From: Montifringilla adamsi
Taxonomy: Eukaryota; Chordata; Aves; Passeriformes; Passeridae
Assembly (NCBI GenBank): GCA_017590115.1
Contig: JAGGNK010003335.1
Location: 1,612,001-1,676,000, forward strand
Direction: 5' to 3'
Length of the DNA stretch: 64,000 nucleotides
In this document: one piece after another, positions 1 through 13,100 of the stretch
How positions within the stretch are numbered: position 1 is the first letter of the stretch
How the letters are laid out: the number at the start of each line of letters is the position of its first letter
Notes under the pieces: model-generated
What the model saw: the letters and a program-made list of their open reading frames with translations, nothing else
Database searches by the model: none
What the model was told of the DNA's origin: nothing
Program-made: the position numbers and the translations under genes

Positions 1-3000
1 AAAATGCTGTTTGTGTGAGGTGGTTCTGCCTTGAACTTTCATTCTAATAAATTCTCCTGGAGTATGTGTTTCTGTGATCTGGGGTGTTTTATTTTTGTTT
101 GATCATTTTAACCATACTGAAAATTCATATTAATGAATGTTGAAGAAGCATTTTCCACTCATAGTAAAATAAAAGAGAAAGCCTTTAGGGATGAGAGGTA
201 ATGGGTGGCCACATAAAATGAGTAAATCTGTATTTATGTGTGGATTTTTAGGGCAAACACCAGTGTAAGCAGTAAATTATTATAATTTCATATAAATCTC
301 CTGGAGCTGAAAAAAAATGCAGAAATCACAGTATTTTCTTCCATATGCTTATTCTGTAAAATTTACCATGCAGCAGTCAGACTTGTGTTACCTGCTTTTT
401 GCCCTTTCTGTTGTAGTAGGTGTAAAGAAAACAGAGATTTACATGTAGAAGAGCATAAAATGAAAGGCTTAGGGAGGGATTACTGCCCCAGTTGCTGGCT
501 GAAGGCATCGAGGCAGGAACACACCCACCATAGGCCCTGTAAAAACCCACTCATGTTGTGTGGCAGGCCCTAATGAGGGCTCTTAACAATAAAGCCAGCT
601 CTGAAGAAGTATTTTGATTTTTGTTAGGCCAGCAAGAAAGCAGATGTTGAGCAGCTTCAGGCATTCCCTGTGTTGGTGCAGTTCAGGGTTGGGGAGCTGC
701 ACCCACAGGTGGGCCCTGACACATTCATTCTCTTGTCAGTGTGGATTATTCCCCCTCACTGTGGTTTTACTACTGTTTTCCTGGTCTAGTTCTAAATGAG
801 TGACCAGACTTCCAATCTTTCTTTTCTCAGGGTAAAGGAGAAGTTTTTATTGGCATTTAGTCTGAATTTCAGGCTCTTGTTCTTATGTTTGCCTGGTCCT
901 GTTACACTAAATAAAAATTTTTCTTCCTCTGTGGTTTTTCTGCCTTTCAGGTGATTGCTGGTTCCTATAAATCTGCTTAATCAAGTCCTGTTTAACCAGA
1001 TCTTAATTTTCTGCATCCCACCATTTCTGCATGATTGAACCAGTTGACGTAGTTGGCCACAGCTGAAAATCCTTATTGTAAATTTCCTTGTGATTTTCTG
1101 TCATCTGTTATCCTTGAGGCTTTCTTGGCTCTGAGTGTACTGGATAAAATGGCTTTTGGGTTTCTTTTGTTGTCCAAGAACATGAGCAGAGATTGTCCTG
1201 GGAGGTTGATTGCCTTATTTTCTCCTTTCCTTTGGAGATGATGGAATTGATGAAGTTGCTATAAGCAGGCTAAGATGAAAAGAAGGGTGAAGCCCCTGCT
1301 GTTAATAGAAATGATCCAATGCCAGACTCGTTTGGGAATTAGATTGGGATTAGATTAGTGTGTAGGGCAAGTGCACAAGCACTGCAGGTAAGGTTGTCCC
1401 AAAGCTCTCTGACCCCTGTGGTCCCTGGGGTCCCCTCCTCACACTGCTGAGAGGCTCTGAAATGAATATTGTGCTATTGCCTCACACAGTGGGCATGCTT
1501 CACTTGTTCAGTACTCTGAAAAACTCATGTGCACGTTTGATTGTGAAATCACTGCTGCCTGCCTGGGTTACCTGCCAGTCCAGCCCACTATCAGATTGAT
1601 TTCACAAGGGACTGCTGGTGTCTCTGAGCTGAGAAACCTTGCAGGGGAAGCTCTGCACATCTTCCACAAGCAAAACAGGTTACAGTGACATTTCTGCTGA
1701 AATAGTGTGTATTTCAGGGGGAGACCTTTTATCAGCAAAGAGCTGCTGCTGCAAACCAAATGCCTGCATCCTTAACAAACAGGGATGTGCCAGCAGAAGG
1801 TTCTTCCAAGGGACTGGGACTCTTCCAGCGTCCTTAGCTCTATTTATTTCAGAAACCCAGTGAGCTTTTTGGGGAGATTTTTTAATCACATAATCTCTGC
1901 CTCATGTTAGGCTTCATTGGGTTTCTGTTTATAATGAGTGCTCCTCTATAGGCAGGCTGTTCAGTAGCTTAAGCATTAGGCATAGTTAATCTAAAATACA
2001 ACAATGATATTTCTATTTCCTAAATCATATTGATAGTATTTTGTTATCTATATAAATGTCCAGTCTTTATAACTTTCTCTACAGAGGTCACATTGAAAAA
2101 GAGGTGCTAACTTTTGATAGCCTGAAAGGGAAAGTTTTGTTGTCATTGCAAAATATACTTTAAAATAAATAGGCACTTAAGTATTTTGAAGGTACTAAAA
2201 CCACTCTTCTCATTCATGAATACTGGTTTAATTAGAGACTACATAGGAAATATTCAGTGTTGGATTTACATCAAATATATTGGGTTGTATTTTATGTATA
2301 GAGTCAACCCTCAGCAAAATTAACTATTTTCAGTGTCCCTAATTTTCTTCTGCATCTCCCAAAATGTTCACACAATGGTCTGGATCCGTCAGTTGTAACC
2401 TTGGAAACTCTAGAGCACCTGTCCCATCCAGTCTGGCACCTCTGGACTCATTTCAGACATGTGCTGTGTGAATTGACTCATGATGGATTAATGACATATC
2501 TCCTGTCATTGATTAAAAGCCTAAAAGAACATTGAAACCCAAAGTGCCGATGTAAGGAGAGGTTTGGAAGGGCAATCAGGATTTGCATGGTAATTAATAT
2601 AATTACAAAATAAACCTCAAATGTCCACAGAGAATTGAATTCCATACTCATAGGAAAAGAACCAGAGTTTTTAAAAAATAATATGATGAATCCTTGCACT
2701 TTGACTTTGACAGGCATATTCTTGATTACTAGCTGGAGAGGTAATGGAAGGTGTATTATACCCTGGAGGGTCATAAATCTTTCTGATTGAAATAAAATGA
2801 GGCTTAAGAGAGCAGAGTTTGCCTAATTTGCTATAAATTGACAATTGTGATTTATTAACAAGGACAAGGAAGTCACTAAGAAGTGCTGCTGCCATGGCCA
2901 ATTATTGTTTAATCAGATGCCAGATGAAGCTAGACTGGCATAGGACATAACTGTATAGTGGGCTTTAAATATTGTCTGCATTTTTACTTCTGATAGTAAC

Positions 3001-6000
3001 ACTGAGAAAATTTGCAGAGGAATCTGAATCAGCTGAGTGATGGGAGGGACAGCACAAGAACAATATCAGGGTCTCTTCATAACCTGCTTTCTGTGCCATT
3101 TAGCAAATAATATTTCTCATGTTTATGAACAGTAGGCAACTCTCTTGTAGTATGGATGTGTCAGTGTAAGTATACCTGTATAAACAGAGATGCTGAACTG
3201 AAAAAATAATTCAGATTGTTCTAGGTTAATTTGGATTTGTATTAAAAAAACTTTTATTCCAAATTAGAGGTGGATGAAATAAATTGTTTTTTCATATTAA
3301 ATTAAATGGCTTCTGAACAGCAGTCCTCAGAAGGCACATTTTTATTACCCCATTGGGATGGGTGAGTGGAGAGAAAGAAGTAATTCACCCCCAGTGCGAG
3401 TGGGGGTTCGTCCCCGAGGTGTGGGTCTCTGTAGCAAGGTCTGTGTTCAGAAGGAGGAGTCACAAGATTTTTGTGAACAACAGATGATCAAAATCTCTCA
3501 ACTTCCACCTGGCAATCTGAAAGCAGTCTGATCCAAAATCACTGTGATATTTTCCATGCCTTGCCAAATAATTTGTATATATGCCTGAGCAGATGGATCT
3601 AACGTGGGCCCTGCCAGCTCTTCTGGTTGTTTGACCTTGCCAATGAGCATCAGATACATCTTTTCCAGATTGAGGCTTAGCCACTGTGTCCGTGGCCAGA
3701 AAGAGCACAGGCAAGGAAAACAGTATCACCTGGATCTGCTGAAGAGTTTCACATTGCTGTGTGTGATAGCCCAGTGTCGGCTGTCTGCATGTATCTGAAT
3801 ATCAGTTTCAAATGGCCTCGCTGGTAAAATAACACCCCTTCCCAATGCTGTGCTGTTTAGCCTTTCCTTTAAAAGATTTTAAATAAATTTTATATTTGGA
3901 AGTCAGTTCCATTCTTCACACATTTGACAACATCTCTAATTATTTGGTAGCATTCTCTTCCCCAAGCTGTGTTTGCAGGGATCCATCAAGTCCCTCATGC
4001 TGCAGTTAGAGCTGCTGTCAGCCTTGCAGTACATGTAAAGCTTCTTTTTATGGTCCCATTATAGCAAATACTGGGTATCCCTGCCTTGAAAGGCTCTGAA
4101 ATATACAACCATGAATAGAACTTGAGAGAATTTTTCCAACCAAACTTGTAACTTAGCGTGTTGGCTGTGAGGCTGAATTTATGGTATTGTGTTTCCTCGG
4201 TCAATTATGCAAAATTCTTCTTGTTTCTTCTTTGTATTTATGGCTGCTAAATGTGTTTATTACAGAGAAAACTGCTGAATGCCTCATTCTTTTTTCTCAG
4301 CTCAATTTTCTAGTGGAATTGAAGTTTATGTGATAAAACTTTGTTCATGAGACATCACATTCCCTTCATGCCCTGGAAAATTGCAATTTACCCTCTAATT
4401 TTGACTATTTTTGGCAGAGGGATAAAGGTTTCAGGTGATGAAAGAAGTCACTGGTAAAAAATGCGATTAGGTCAAAATTAGCATCAGTTTATACCTTATT
4501 GGATAGCTGCATGGCACAGCTTCAGGAAAAACTTTGATCAAAGTTCTCACTTTACTAAGCATGAAAGAAGTAAAACTCAAAGGAAAAAGCTGCATTCAAA
4601 AGTTCAAACTGAATTCTCTTTCTGTGCTGGGTGTCTGTGTCTTCTACTGCTTCAGGGTTTTTCCCCCTCTCCTTACCTCTTGTCCTGTCCCATCTCATTT
4701 TTTTCATACAAAGCATCAGGAAATCACTGTTGCACACCACAATTAGCCCTTCCCTCTGCTGTTGGACCTTTCAGGCCTGAATTTAAGGGCAGGTCCCACT
4801 GGCACATCCAGGTGTAGCAACACTCAAGTGTGCCCATCAACCTAGATCAGAATAATTCAGAAAATGATAAAATCCTTGCCATGCTCTGTGGGAGCAGAGC
4901 AGAGCTCTACAAAGAGGCTGCAAGCGTCCATTTATTTTTCATTTCCCAGGATCAGGAGGTCAAAATGTTAAAGTTGGCAGATACTTGTAGGTTGGAATAA
5001 CATTCCTGGGTATGCTCATGGAACACAGTGTTCTTCTCACTTATCTTCCTGGGCATTTTCCTTCTAGCATTTTCCTTCCAGCCTGTCATGAAGTGGAAGA
5101 TTTAGTAAGCCTTTTCCCTTAATGTAATGATTTCTCATTAACTTCTGACCAGGAAACCCATAAGACAAGTGTTTAAATGTTTGTGAGACTGAGAGTTGGA
5201 TGTGGATGCATTACTCCCACAATTAGGAATGTAAAGGACAGAGTGTGCAATACAGTGTCTTTGTAGATGTAATTTTGTCTGTTTTCCCTAAAAGCTTTAG
5301 CTGTATTTAGACCTTGATAATTAAGTTGTTTATGAAAATTTCCTGGTTCTTAATTTAAAGTCTCTATCAACTATATTTGTCTTCATTTAGTATTTTTGCT
5401 AAACACATGAATGCTACCATCTGTTCTCCACATATACCATCTAACTAAAATTTATTATGAGCACATTGTATGTTGTTAACAAGTCGAATAAACTTTGGTA
5501 TTTCTGTTGTAGCGCTCATTTTTCCAGCATGCTGTGAAACACTGTAGTCATTGAGCAGGGCTGTAATTAGCTGCAAAGAGGTCTCCCTGTTCACAAAGCA
5601 GTGAGGCTGGATAGATTCCTGCCTGTCTGCAGGTGTCTCCCTGGCTGCCTGGGCCGTGTGTCTCCTGCAGTCAGCCGTGATGGTTTTATACACCAGGAGG
5701 TTCCCACCTTCTGCCTGTGGTGAGCTCTGTGCTGCCACCCCTTATCTGTGCCCACTGCTGATAAAAACAGGAGAAGGGTCACATTGGGATGGACAGAGTT
5801 CAAACCTCTGCCACGTGGCTATGAATGAAACTCTTGGTCTACACAGACAATACTGATCTTGAAAATTAATTGAAAAAATAATTGCAGTGGTTGAAACAGT
5901 GGTAAGGCAAATGAGTGCTTTTTTGACTGTATTATCCCTTCTTCTTCCTGCTGAGGGTTCTTATTAGGTTTTGCTACTTGTTATTGGGTGTTTTATTGAT

Positions 6001-9000
6001 CATGATATAATGTTCCCAGTATTGGATCCTTGTAAAAGTTGGAATTTGGCGCAGCAGTGCTGAGGAACAACTTGTAGATGCAATAATGCCCAGTACAGGT
6101 AATTTGAAACAAAAATCTGACTCTTTCTAGCTATGGTGAATAGTTCTGTTCTCATTCACTGAAGCATGGAGCTGGAGCAGCCCAGATAAAGTCTGGACTA
6201 GCTGAGATACTTCAGCTTTAAAAGAACAGCTGGACTCTGATATAAGTCTTCTAATAAGTTGCAGAAATTTCCTGTTTCAGTGCCTAAACCTTTCCACTAC
6301 CAAAAGAAAATGAGAGAAAATATATAAAAGTGTTTTGGATCTGATGCCTTCCTATCAGACTAGACAAAAATTTATTGTATCCTGCAAAAGCTCTAGAAGT
6401 AAAATATTGCACACAGAGGGACCTTCATCCTCTTTCTGTGGATTGCTGAGGCAGTCCTATCTTCTTGCCTGTCCTTGAAACAAGTCTGCACCTCTGTTTC
6501 TGCTTCAGACCTCATTAAAAGGCTCTTTAGTCTTGAAGCAAGTAGACAATATCCTCCTTTGTAACAATAGTTATTTCCAGGCAGTGTAACTCAAGGAGTA
6601 TTTCCCAACTCACAGATAAATTAATTTTAGTGATGCTTGACAGCAATTCCATTTTTCCAGTAAGAAGTCTTATAGTAAATTGAGACTGGAGAATTGCATT
6701 ATTCATTTGAAAGATGTTTCTAGAATGTCTTTAGGCTCTTCTGGGTAGTGACAGTCTCATTCAGAAATAAAATGGCCTTGCTTTGCTGTAGATTTATTAG
6801 TACCACTATTTTCTGCAGCTTCTCTCCTCTCAGAGTTCCTTGTTTTCCAAGGAACTTCCTTGTCAGAGAAGTTGTACTTGTTTTGTGCTATTGATAAAGT
6901 CAGCTTTGAGAAGATAATCCTCAGAGAAGGATTAAATTTTGTTTGCCCATTTATTATGGGTAAACTGAGTCAGTAAGACTCTGATTTTCTTAAGGCTACA
7001 TTGCAACTCATTGTTGCAGTTGTCTGGTTCAGCAGCACATTCTAATGGGTTTCCATGCTGCCTGGGGCCCAAGAAGCCAGTGATTGAGCCATGTTCAGTA
7101 CAGAAATGAGAGCAGAATTTGTCATGCGAAACTTCATGTGCCAGTGCAAGAGTCTGAAAGGATCTTGCTCTCATTTTAACATTTATCTTTATTAAATTTT
7201 TACAAGAACATTCAAATTAACCTGAGTAATTATAGTGGAAGTGATGGGCCTGTTTTATATGGTGTTCAACTGTGACAAAAATCTTCAGAAAAACAGATGC
7301 TTTGCTGCTTGCTCTGCTTGGCTGCCAAGGGTTTAATATTTTAATGATACAGGGGTGAAGAGTTTGTATGGAATAGAAGTAGCTGATGTTAGTGAAGTAC
7401 CTATATAACAATCAAAACAATATACAGGAAAAGTATAAAAAGCCAACAGCTTCCAGCTTCACTACAAGAAGGTGGTGAACAGCCAGGACTCAGGGCACAG
7501 ATGGACGAGGGATGGGCAGTGCTGGAGCGGGGTGGGAGCGGATCAGTGTCACCGTTCCACGGCTCGCATCCGCAAAGCGCTGCGGGTCACACGGTGCCAA
7601 AATAAAACCTGCATGAGCTTCCCTCGGCACCATCCCAATCCTTGCCTGAGACAGTTGGGGACTGGGGATTTCAAATGGAGAAGGACAGGCTGCTTGGCAC
7701 ACGGAGCACGGATGGAGCAGAAAGCCTCTGTGCCAGGCCTCGCGTGAGCGCCGTGCGTGCTGCGGGCCCTGCTGCGCTGGGGATGAACTCACAGCCAGGC
7801 ACGGTGGCCAGGGCTCTCTGGTGGCCTTTGGAAGTGTTTCTCTTCTGCTACAGCCGTGGAGAAGTCTGTCCCTCTTTCCTTGTATTTGACGGAATTTTAA
7901 AATGCAAAGCTGCGTCTCCTCACTCTGGGGAATGCTGGTGACAGAGCCTCAGGAAATACAGCTTTGTTAACAAAGCTCCTCTGTGGTGTTGGATGCAATT
8001 ATAATATAAAAAGTATAAGATATGTATATACATACATATTGCTGGAGGCCAACAGTATGAGGCTCAATAAGGTCAAGTGCTGGGGCCTGTCCTTGGGGCA
8101 CAACAACCCCTGCAGCTCCAGGCTGAGGGCAGAGGGGCTGGAAAGCTGCCAGGCAGGAAAGAACCAGGAGGTGCTGGTCCCCAGAGACTGAGCATGACCC
8201 CATGTGCCCAGGTGGGCTGGAAGGCCAGTGGCATGGGGCTTGTACCAGAAACAGGGTAACCAGCAAGACCAGGGCAGTGATTGTCCCCCTGTACTCAGCA
8301 CTGGTGAGGCCACACCTCGAGTGCTCTGTCCAGCTCTGGCCACCATCACTGCAAGACACTGAGGGGCTGGAGCATGTCCAGAGAAGGGAACAGAGCTGGG
8401 AAAGGGTCTGGACAGTCCCAAGGAGTGGTTGAGGGATCTGGGGGACCCATCCTGGAGAAAAGGAGGCTCAGGGGGGACCTTCTCCCTCTCCACAAGTCCC
8501 TGACAGGAGGGTGCAGCCAGGTGGGGGTCAGGCTCTGCTCCCAGGCATCTGGCAATAGGACAAGAGGAGAAGGCCTCAAGCTGTGCCAGGGAGGGTTCAG
8601 GCTGGATTATCAGGAAAAAATTCTATATTGAAATGGTTGCTAGGCATTGGAATGGGCTGCCTAGGAAGAGGATGGAGTGATGATTTCTGAAGGTGCTCAA
8701 GAAAGAGCTGGGGGTGGCACTCGGTGCTCTGGTCTGGTTGTCACAGTGGTGATCAGCCAAAGGTTGGGTTTGATCCTGTGGGTCTTTTCCAGCCTAGTGA
8801 TTCTGTAATAATCAGTGTGCCTCACTTCTTCACAGTGACAAGTACTGAAGTTTTCAGTGGTATTTGGAGGACTGACCCATAGGATGTGTGATCAAGAGCC
8901 AAGCACCAGGAGTGGACAGACCAGACCAATTGAACCCTTTACTGAAGTTCACACTCATAAGCTGATTTGGGTTTTTTGTGCCTTGGTTAGGCTTAAAATT

Positions 9001-10020
9001 GCACCAATTTCAAGATAAGCACTCTAGAGACAAATTAAGACAAAAAACCAGCTACCTGGACTGAATTATTGTATCTCCCAAGATATTTATCTCCTCTTGA
9101 CTGAAGTAATCTGTGAGCTTTCCAGCAGATGAGCAGAGATCCACTGCTAGCAGGGTCTTCAGCAGGAAGAGCACAGTGGTCTCTTGAACTCTTGTGATTG
9201 CTCAGATCCTTTGAGTATTGAGGCTTTTAGGTGGCTTTACTCCACCCTGCTGTGCCAGTAACTGAAAAGCAAAACCAAGCTCTTCAATGCATTTGCCAGT
9301 TTTACAAATAGCTTGTCCTTAGCAGCAGAATATAATGAGCAGAGAAATATGTTTATGCCTTGAAAAAGAAGTTAAAGTCAGTAGCAGTGGAGGTTGCTTA
9401 TGCTGGTGAGGTTCTGTTAGAACTGAGGTTCTGAAATTTTCTTAAGGGCAATCTTAAAGAACGGAACTGAGTCAATGATGAAATCTTGGTGTGTTCTGTG
9501 TAGAAATTCAAGCTCAACTCCCAGCACACAAAGGGCCTCTCCCCCGTGGGTTCTGACTCTGGTAACGAGCAGCATGTGCTCTTGCAGGGTTTAACTGAGT
9601 GCCTGGTAAATGCAGTTGGTGAGTGCTGACTCCACGTGGGCTTGTGCTCACTGTGTGTGGCCTTCTGCTTACCTTTGGTCCTGAGTCATTCTTTTTATTG
9701 TAACTAACATTAAAGTGTGTTAGAATGATGGTGAAACAAGCTGTTTCCTTAAAACACTCCAGTGAAAGAGTTCATTACAGTCTTGAACCTGAAGTGATAC
9801 TGAGATACCCACCAGTCTCTTTGGATAAAGCAGTTGTCCTGCCAAATTCTCACTGAAGTCATGAATAAATCTGATAATCAATAAAGAACATTAGGTGATG
9901 TCGTGGGTCTGAAGACCACAGACCTTGTGTAAGTGGTGCCACAAGTAGAGTGAAGGAACAAGAGACACTAAGATAACATGAGTCTTACTAACATTGTTTC
10001 TTTTGAATTTTCCCAAATAG
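1..10020 (+). other. SLIT3: SLIT3 intron, 3' part (upstream of first exon seen)
   Basis: No conserved exon was found on either strand in these 10 kb. The stretch is AT-rich unique sequence with one recognisable repeat, the CR1 fragment at about 8038-8808. A locally CpG-containing patch at about 7490-7800 carries overlapping short ORFs with no recognisable product. The intron ends with the acceptor TTTTCCCAAATAG at 10008-10020. Confidence 0.85.
8038..8808 (+). mobile_element. CR1 LINE fragment, 5'-truncated
   Basis: The segment follows the avian CR1 consensus over the end of the reverse-transcriptase ORF and the 3' UTR. Landmarks are GGCACAACAACCCC near 8097, CTGGTGAGGCCACACCTCGA near 8300, GTCCAGAGAAGGGAACAGAG near 8377, and the tail GGTCTTTTCCAGCCTAGTGA followed by TTCTGTAATAATC near 8782-8815. 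The 5' part is missing, as is usual for CR1 copies. The reading frame is broken by stops and indels, so it is an inactive relic. Open frames on the opposite strand here (7967-8579) are shadows of this repeat. Confidence 0.9.
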
Positions 10021-10118
10021 GGTCGAGACTGCAGTGTGCCCATTAATTCCTGCATTCAGAATCCATGTCAGAATGGAGGGACCTGCCACCTCACAGAGGC
10101 AAATAAAGATGGATTCAG
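10021..10118 (+). CDS. SLIT3: SLIT3 exon (about 27): end of EGF1 and first half of EGF2
   Basis: The exon is 98 bp, starts in phase 0 and ends after two bases of a codon. It reads [16 protein letters not shown], then QNGGTCHL and a DGF end. The SCIQNPC...GGTC spacing is the first half of an EGF-like repeat and matches SLIT3. The acceptor is TCCCAAATAG at 10011-10020 and the donor is CAG|GTAGTA at 10119. The split codon AG|C gives Ser and joins the exon at 16166. The previous exon, with most of EGF1, is outside the window. The exon is AT-rich at third positions, unlike the later exons at 33829 and 38643. Confidence 0.96.
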
Positions 10119-13100
10119 GTAGTAGCACAAAGTTCATTTAAAATGAGATGATAAAATTTAATGTGTTTCTGCTTTGCATTAATGAACTGTACTGGCTACT
10201 TTATAGAAACTGCTGCATGTGGCATTTCTATTTGCCATACTAAACTATTGCTTTGGTTTCCTTGGTGTGACGTATCATTTCCTGTCAAACAGGCCTCCTT
10301 ATTTCCTCATAATGCAATATACATTTAAGAGCTTTTGAGCAGTCTCTATGTTTGCATTGTGTTATCTGTATCCTAATTTTCCTTGGGGCATTTCAGGCTC
10401 ACATCTAAGCTGTTTTTGTATTTGTAAAGTAAGCATCTGTTGCTTGACAGCCAGATCCAAAATGTTTTCATACTGAAGAATCTTGCAGACAAACAAGCTT
10501 TAAAGAAACAATTAAAAAGCATGGGGAGATTGCCACATCTTAAGCATTGTGCCTGCAAGAGAATAACCTCTGCAGATGGATATTGTGGATTTCTGTTTGC
10601 TCATATAACAAAGATGTAGCATAGGTGGGGATACTCTGAGAGAAGTCCAGAAATTTTAATGAGATGGCTGGGAGATCTGCACTGCTGCAGGCACTACTTC
10701 ACAGCTAAGAAAATACAAGTTTGAGGCTTTGGTCACTCATTGTCATTCAAGTTGATAGAAAGTTTCTTTTTAAAAAAGAGCTGCTAGAATTTTCATACAT
10801 TTGCTCCTCCATGTTTATGCTGTTTCTTGCAAAAGAAGAAGCAGTAAACAGAAGAAATGCCCCAATGCTTCTCTCAGTGCCCACCCTCAAGAATTCTCAG
10901 CTTCCAGAAGCAGATACAGCACATCACAGGACAGGACACTGGTGATATTACAGTGGAAAAGCACAGGTTGATGGGGATGAAGAGACACTGCCAGGCTCTG
11001 TAATCAACAGCAGCAGGAGGTTTCCAGCGTGGAGAACAGATGCAGACATGGTCCCATCTCCATGAGGGGCAGCTCAGGGCTCAGCTGGAGCACCTGTGGC
11101 AGCCCCTGAGCAGAGCAGAGGAGTCTCCTGAGTCAAGATGTGTCAGCAGGGCCATGGTGGTGGGAGAGGAGGGGGAGGGTCAGCAGGTCACAGCACGTCC
11201 AAGTGGTCCTGATGCTTGACAGACTCCGTATATTCTGGTGAAACCACTCCCCTGATCTGATCTACCTCCTCTTGATTCAGATTTCAGCCTGCCCAGCAGT
11301 TTTTGGAGTAAAAGTTCACGTTCAGTTTCTGCTTGAGAGAATTAATGGTCTGGTGGACTTCAGTTCACTTTCCTTTGTGGTCACTCAAGCTTTCTCCCAC
11401 TTGTGCCAATGTAAAACTGCACCATTTTAGAATATCTGGAGTTTGTCACTCAGTACCCATTTTTCAAAAATATAGCTGATACTAAAAATACAGTAGTAAA
11501 ACATTTTATAATATCCATAATACTAGAATGAGACCTTCAACATATCTTTTGGACTGGGTTTTTCTTTAGCATTTTTGTTTTGTTCTGTGGTAGCAGATAA
11601 AGAGTTTTGAATGACCTGATTTGAAAGCTACTTCTGCATTTCTCTCATGAATTGAATGAATTTTACAATTTCAGAGGCTTTGCCTCAGTTCCAAATGAGC
11701 ATTGTTTTTGAGATCCTTTATAAAACCGCAGGGGTGGTTTTGTTGCTGAACAACATTCGAGGCTTTTTAGGCAAGGGTTCTGCTTTTTATAGTTATTTAT
11801 ATAGTTTCAGTTGGTCTAATAAAAGACACATAAAACCATATCTCATCAAAGCCCTCCTGCATCAAATTGAATGTTCAGCATATGCATTGCTCCATTTTCT
11901 CCTTGTTTCTCATTCAGTCACTCCATAACCTCTGTGGCTCTGCAGGACTGTGGAGCTTTACCATGGCTTAGGGAAAGGTGGTGTGGAGATGGAACAGTCT
12001 GTGACAAGGAAGACACAGAAACATTTTGAGATTGAACTTGGTTGGGTTGGGGTTTTTTGGTGGGAAATCCCTCCAGTGGATGGCAGCAGTCAGAGTTATG
12101 TGCATATAAATTGTGTTCACCAGGATGGGAAAACGCTGCCCTACGTTATGTGCTGTGAGGAAGCGGATGTCAGAAACGTTTTCATGAGAGGCCTCCCTGG
12201 ATTTTTTTGTTGTGTGGCCTGTAAAAGAAATTATATCTTCTGTATATTCTCTTCCCTAGGGAAATATATTCATACACAAGCCCTGCTGCCAAACTTGTCA
12301 AATCTTTACTCTTGTAAAAAGGAAACTTAAGCCAAAGTTCTCTCCCTGTGAAATGCCAAGCTTTTTAACTCTCAAGTTTCTGTGGCCTTATACAAAAAAA
12401 TTACCATTTGAAATAATGCTAAGGTGATGATGTTCCCCCCAAAGACAGGAAGCTCTTACTTATGACTGAGATTCCAGCCCAACACCCCCGCTGTGCCTGG
12501 TGCCCACAAGGGCTGTCAGCAGCAGGGGCCTGGGGCACTCAGGTTTGCTCGAATGGCAGATCCTGGTGGGACAGAAAAGGGCAAAGGTTCAGCTGCAGTT
12601 ACTCCATCCTCTTTTACCCTTGCACTTTTTCAATCCTGAGTCATTTTCATATTCTCTTCCTTCAAGTAGGGGCGACCTCTGTGTTGAGAAATAGGTAAGT
12701 GACACGGTGTGGCTCAGAGGGGTGGAAATGTGAAGTTCTTCCTCCCTTTGAATTGCTCGTTCTAACCTAATCTGTGCCTACCTTGACAAAAGGTTGCCCA
12801 AAAAGTCATTTACTAAGGCTGATGAAAGAGATGGCCAGTGAGACAGGTCCTGGTAGTTCAGCACGTGTGCAAGGGAGGCTTTGGCAGAAGCAGAGCTGTC
12901 ATCTCTGCTGCACACAGGCAGCAGCTGATCTCTGCTAACCTGCGGTGCTGGGACACAAAGGCTCTGGGTTATTTTAACTTTTCTCCATATAAAACCCCCT
13001 CCGGTTCCCAGATCGCTTTTTTTAGCATTTTCCACAAACTGTAAGTGCCCTCATAAATGTAAAATCCTGGAACTGATTAACTGCCTAGTGTTAATTCTGC

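Noticed and set aside
3460..3729. Minus-strand open frame with a hydrophobic start, possibly a degraded LINE piece
   Set aside because: No motif of reverse transcriptase or another family could be recognised.
7434..7747. TATAAAAAG at 7434 upstream of an open frame at 7472 with CpG-containing sequence
   Set aside because: The frame has no ATG start and no recognisable domain, and a TATA-like word is common in AT-rich introns.
7967..8579. Long overlapping open frames on the minus strand
   Set aside because: They are antisense to the CR1 fragment and reflect its GC-rich sequence.
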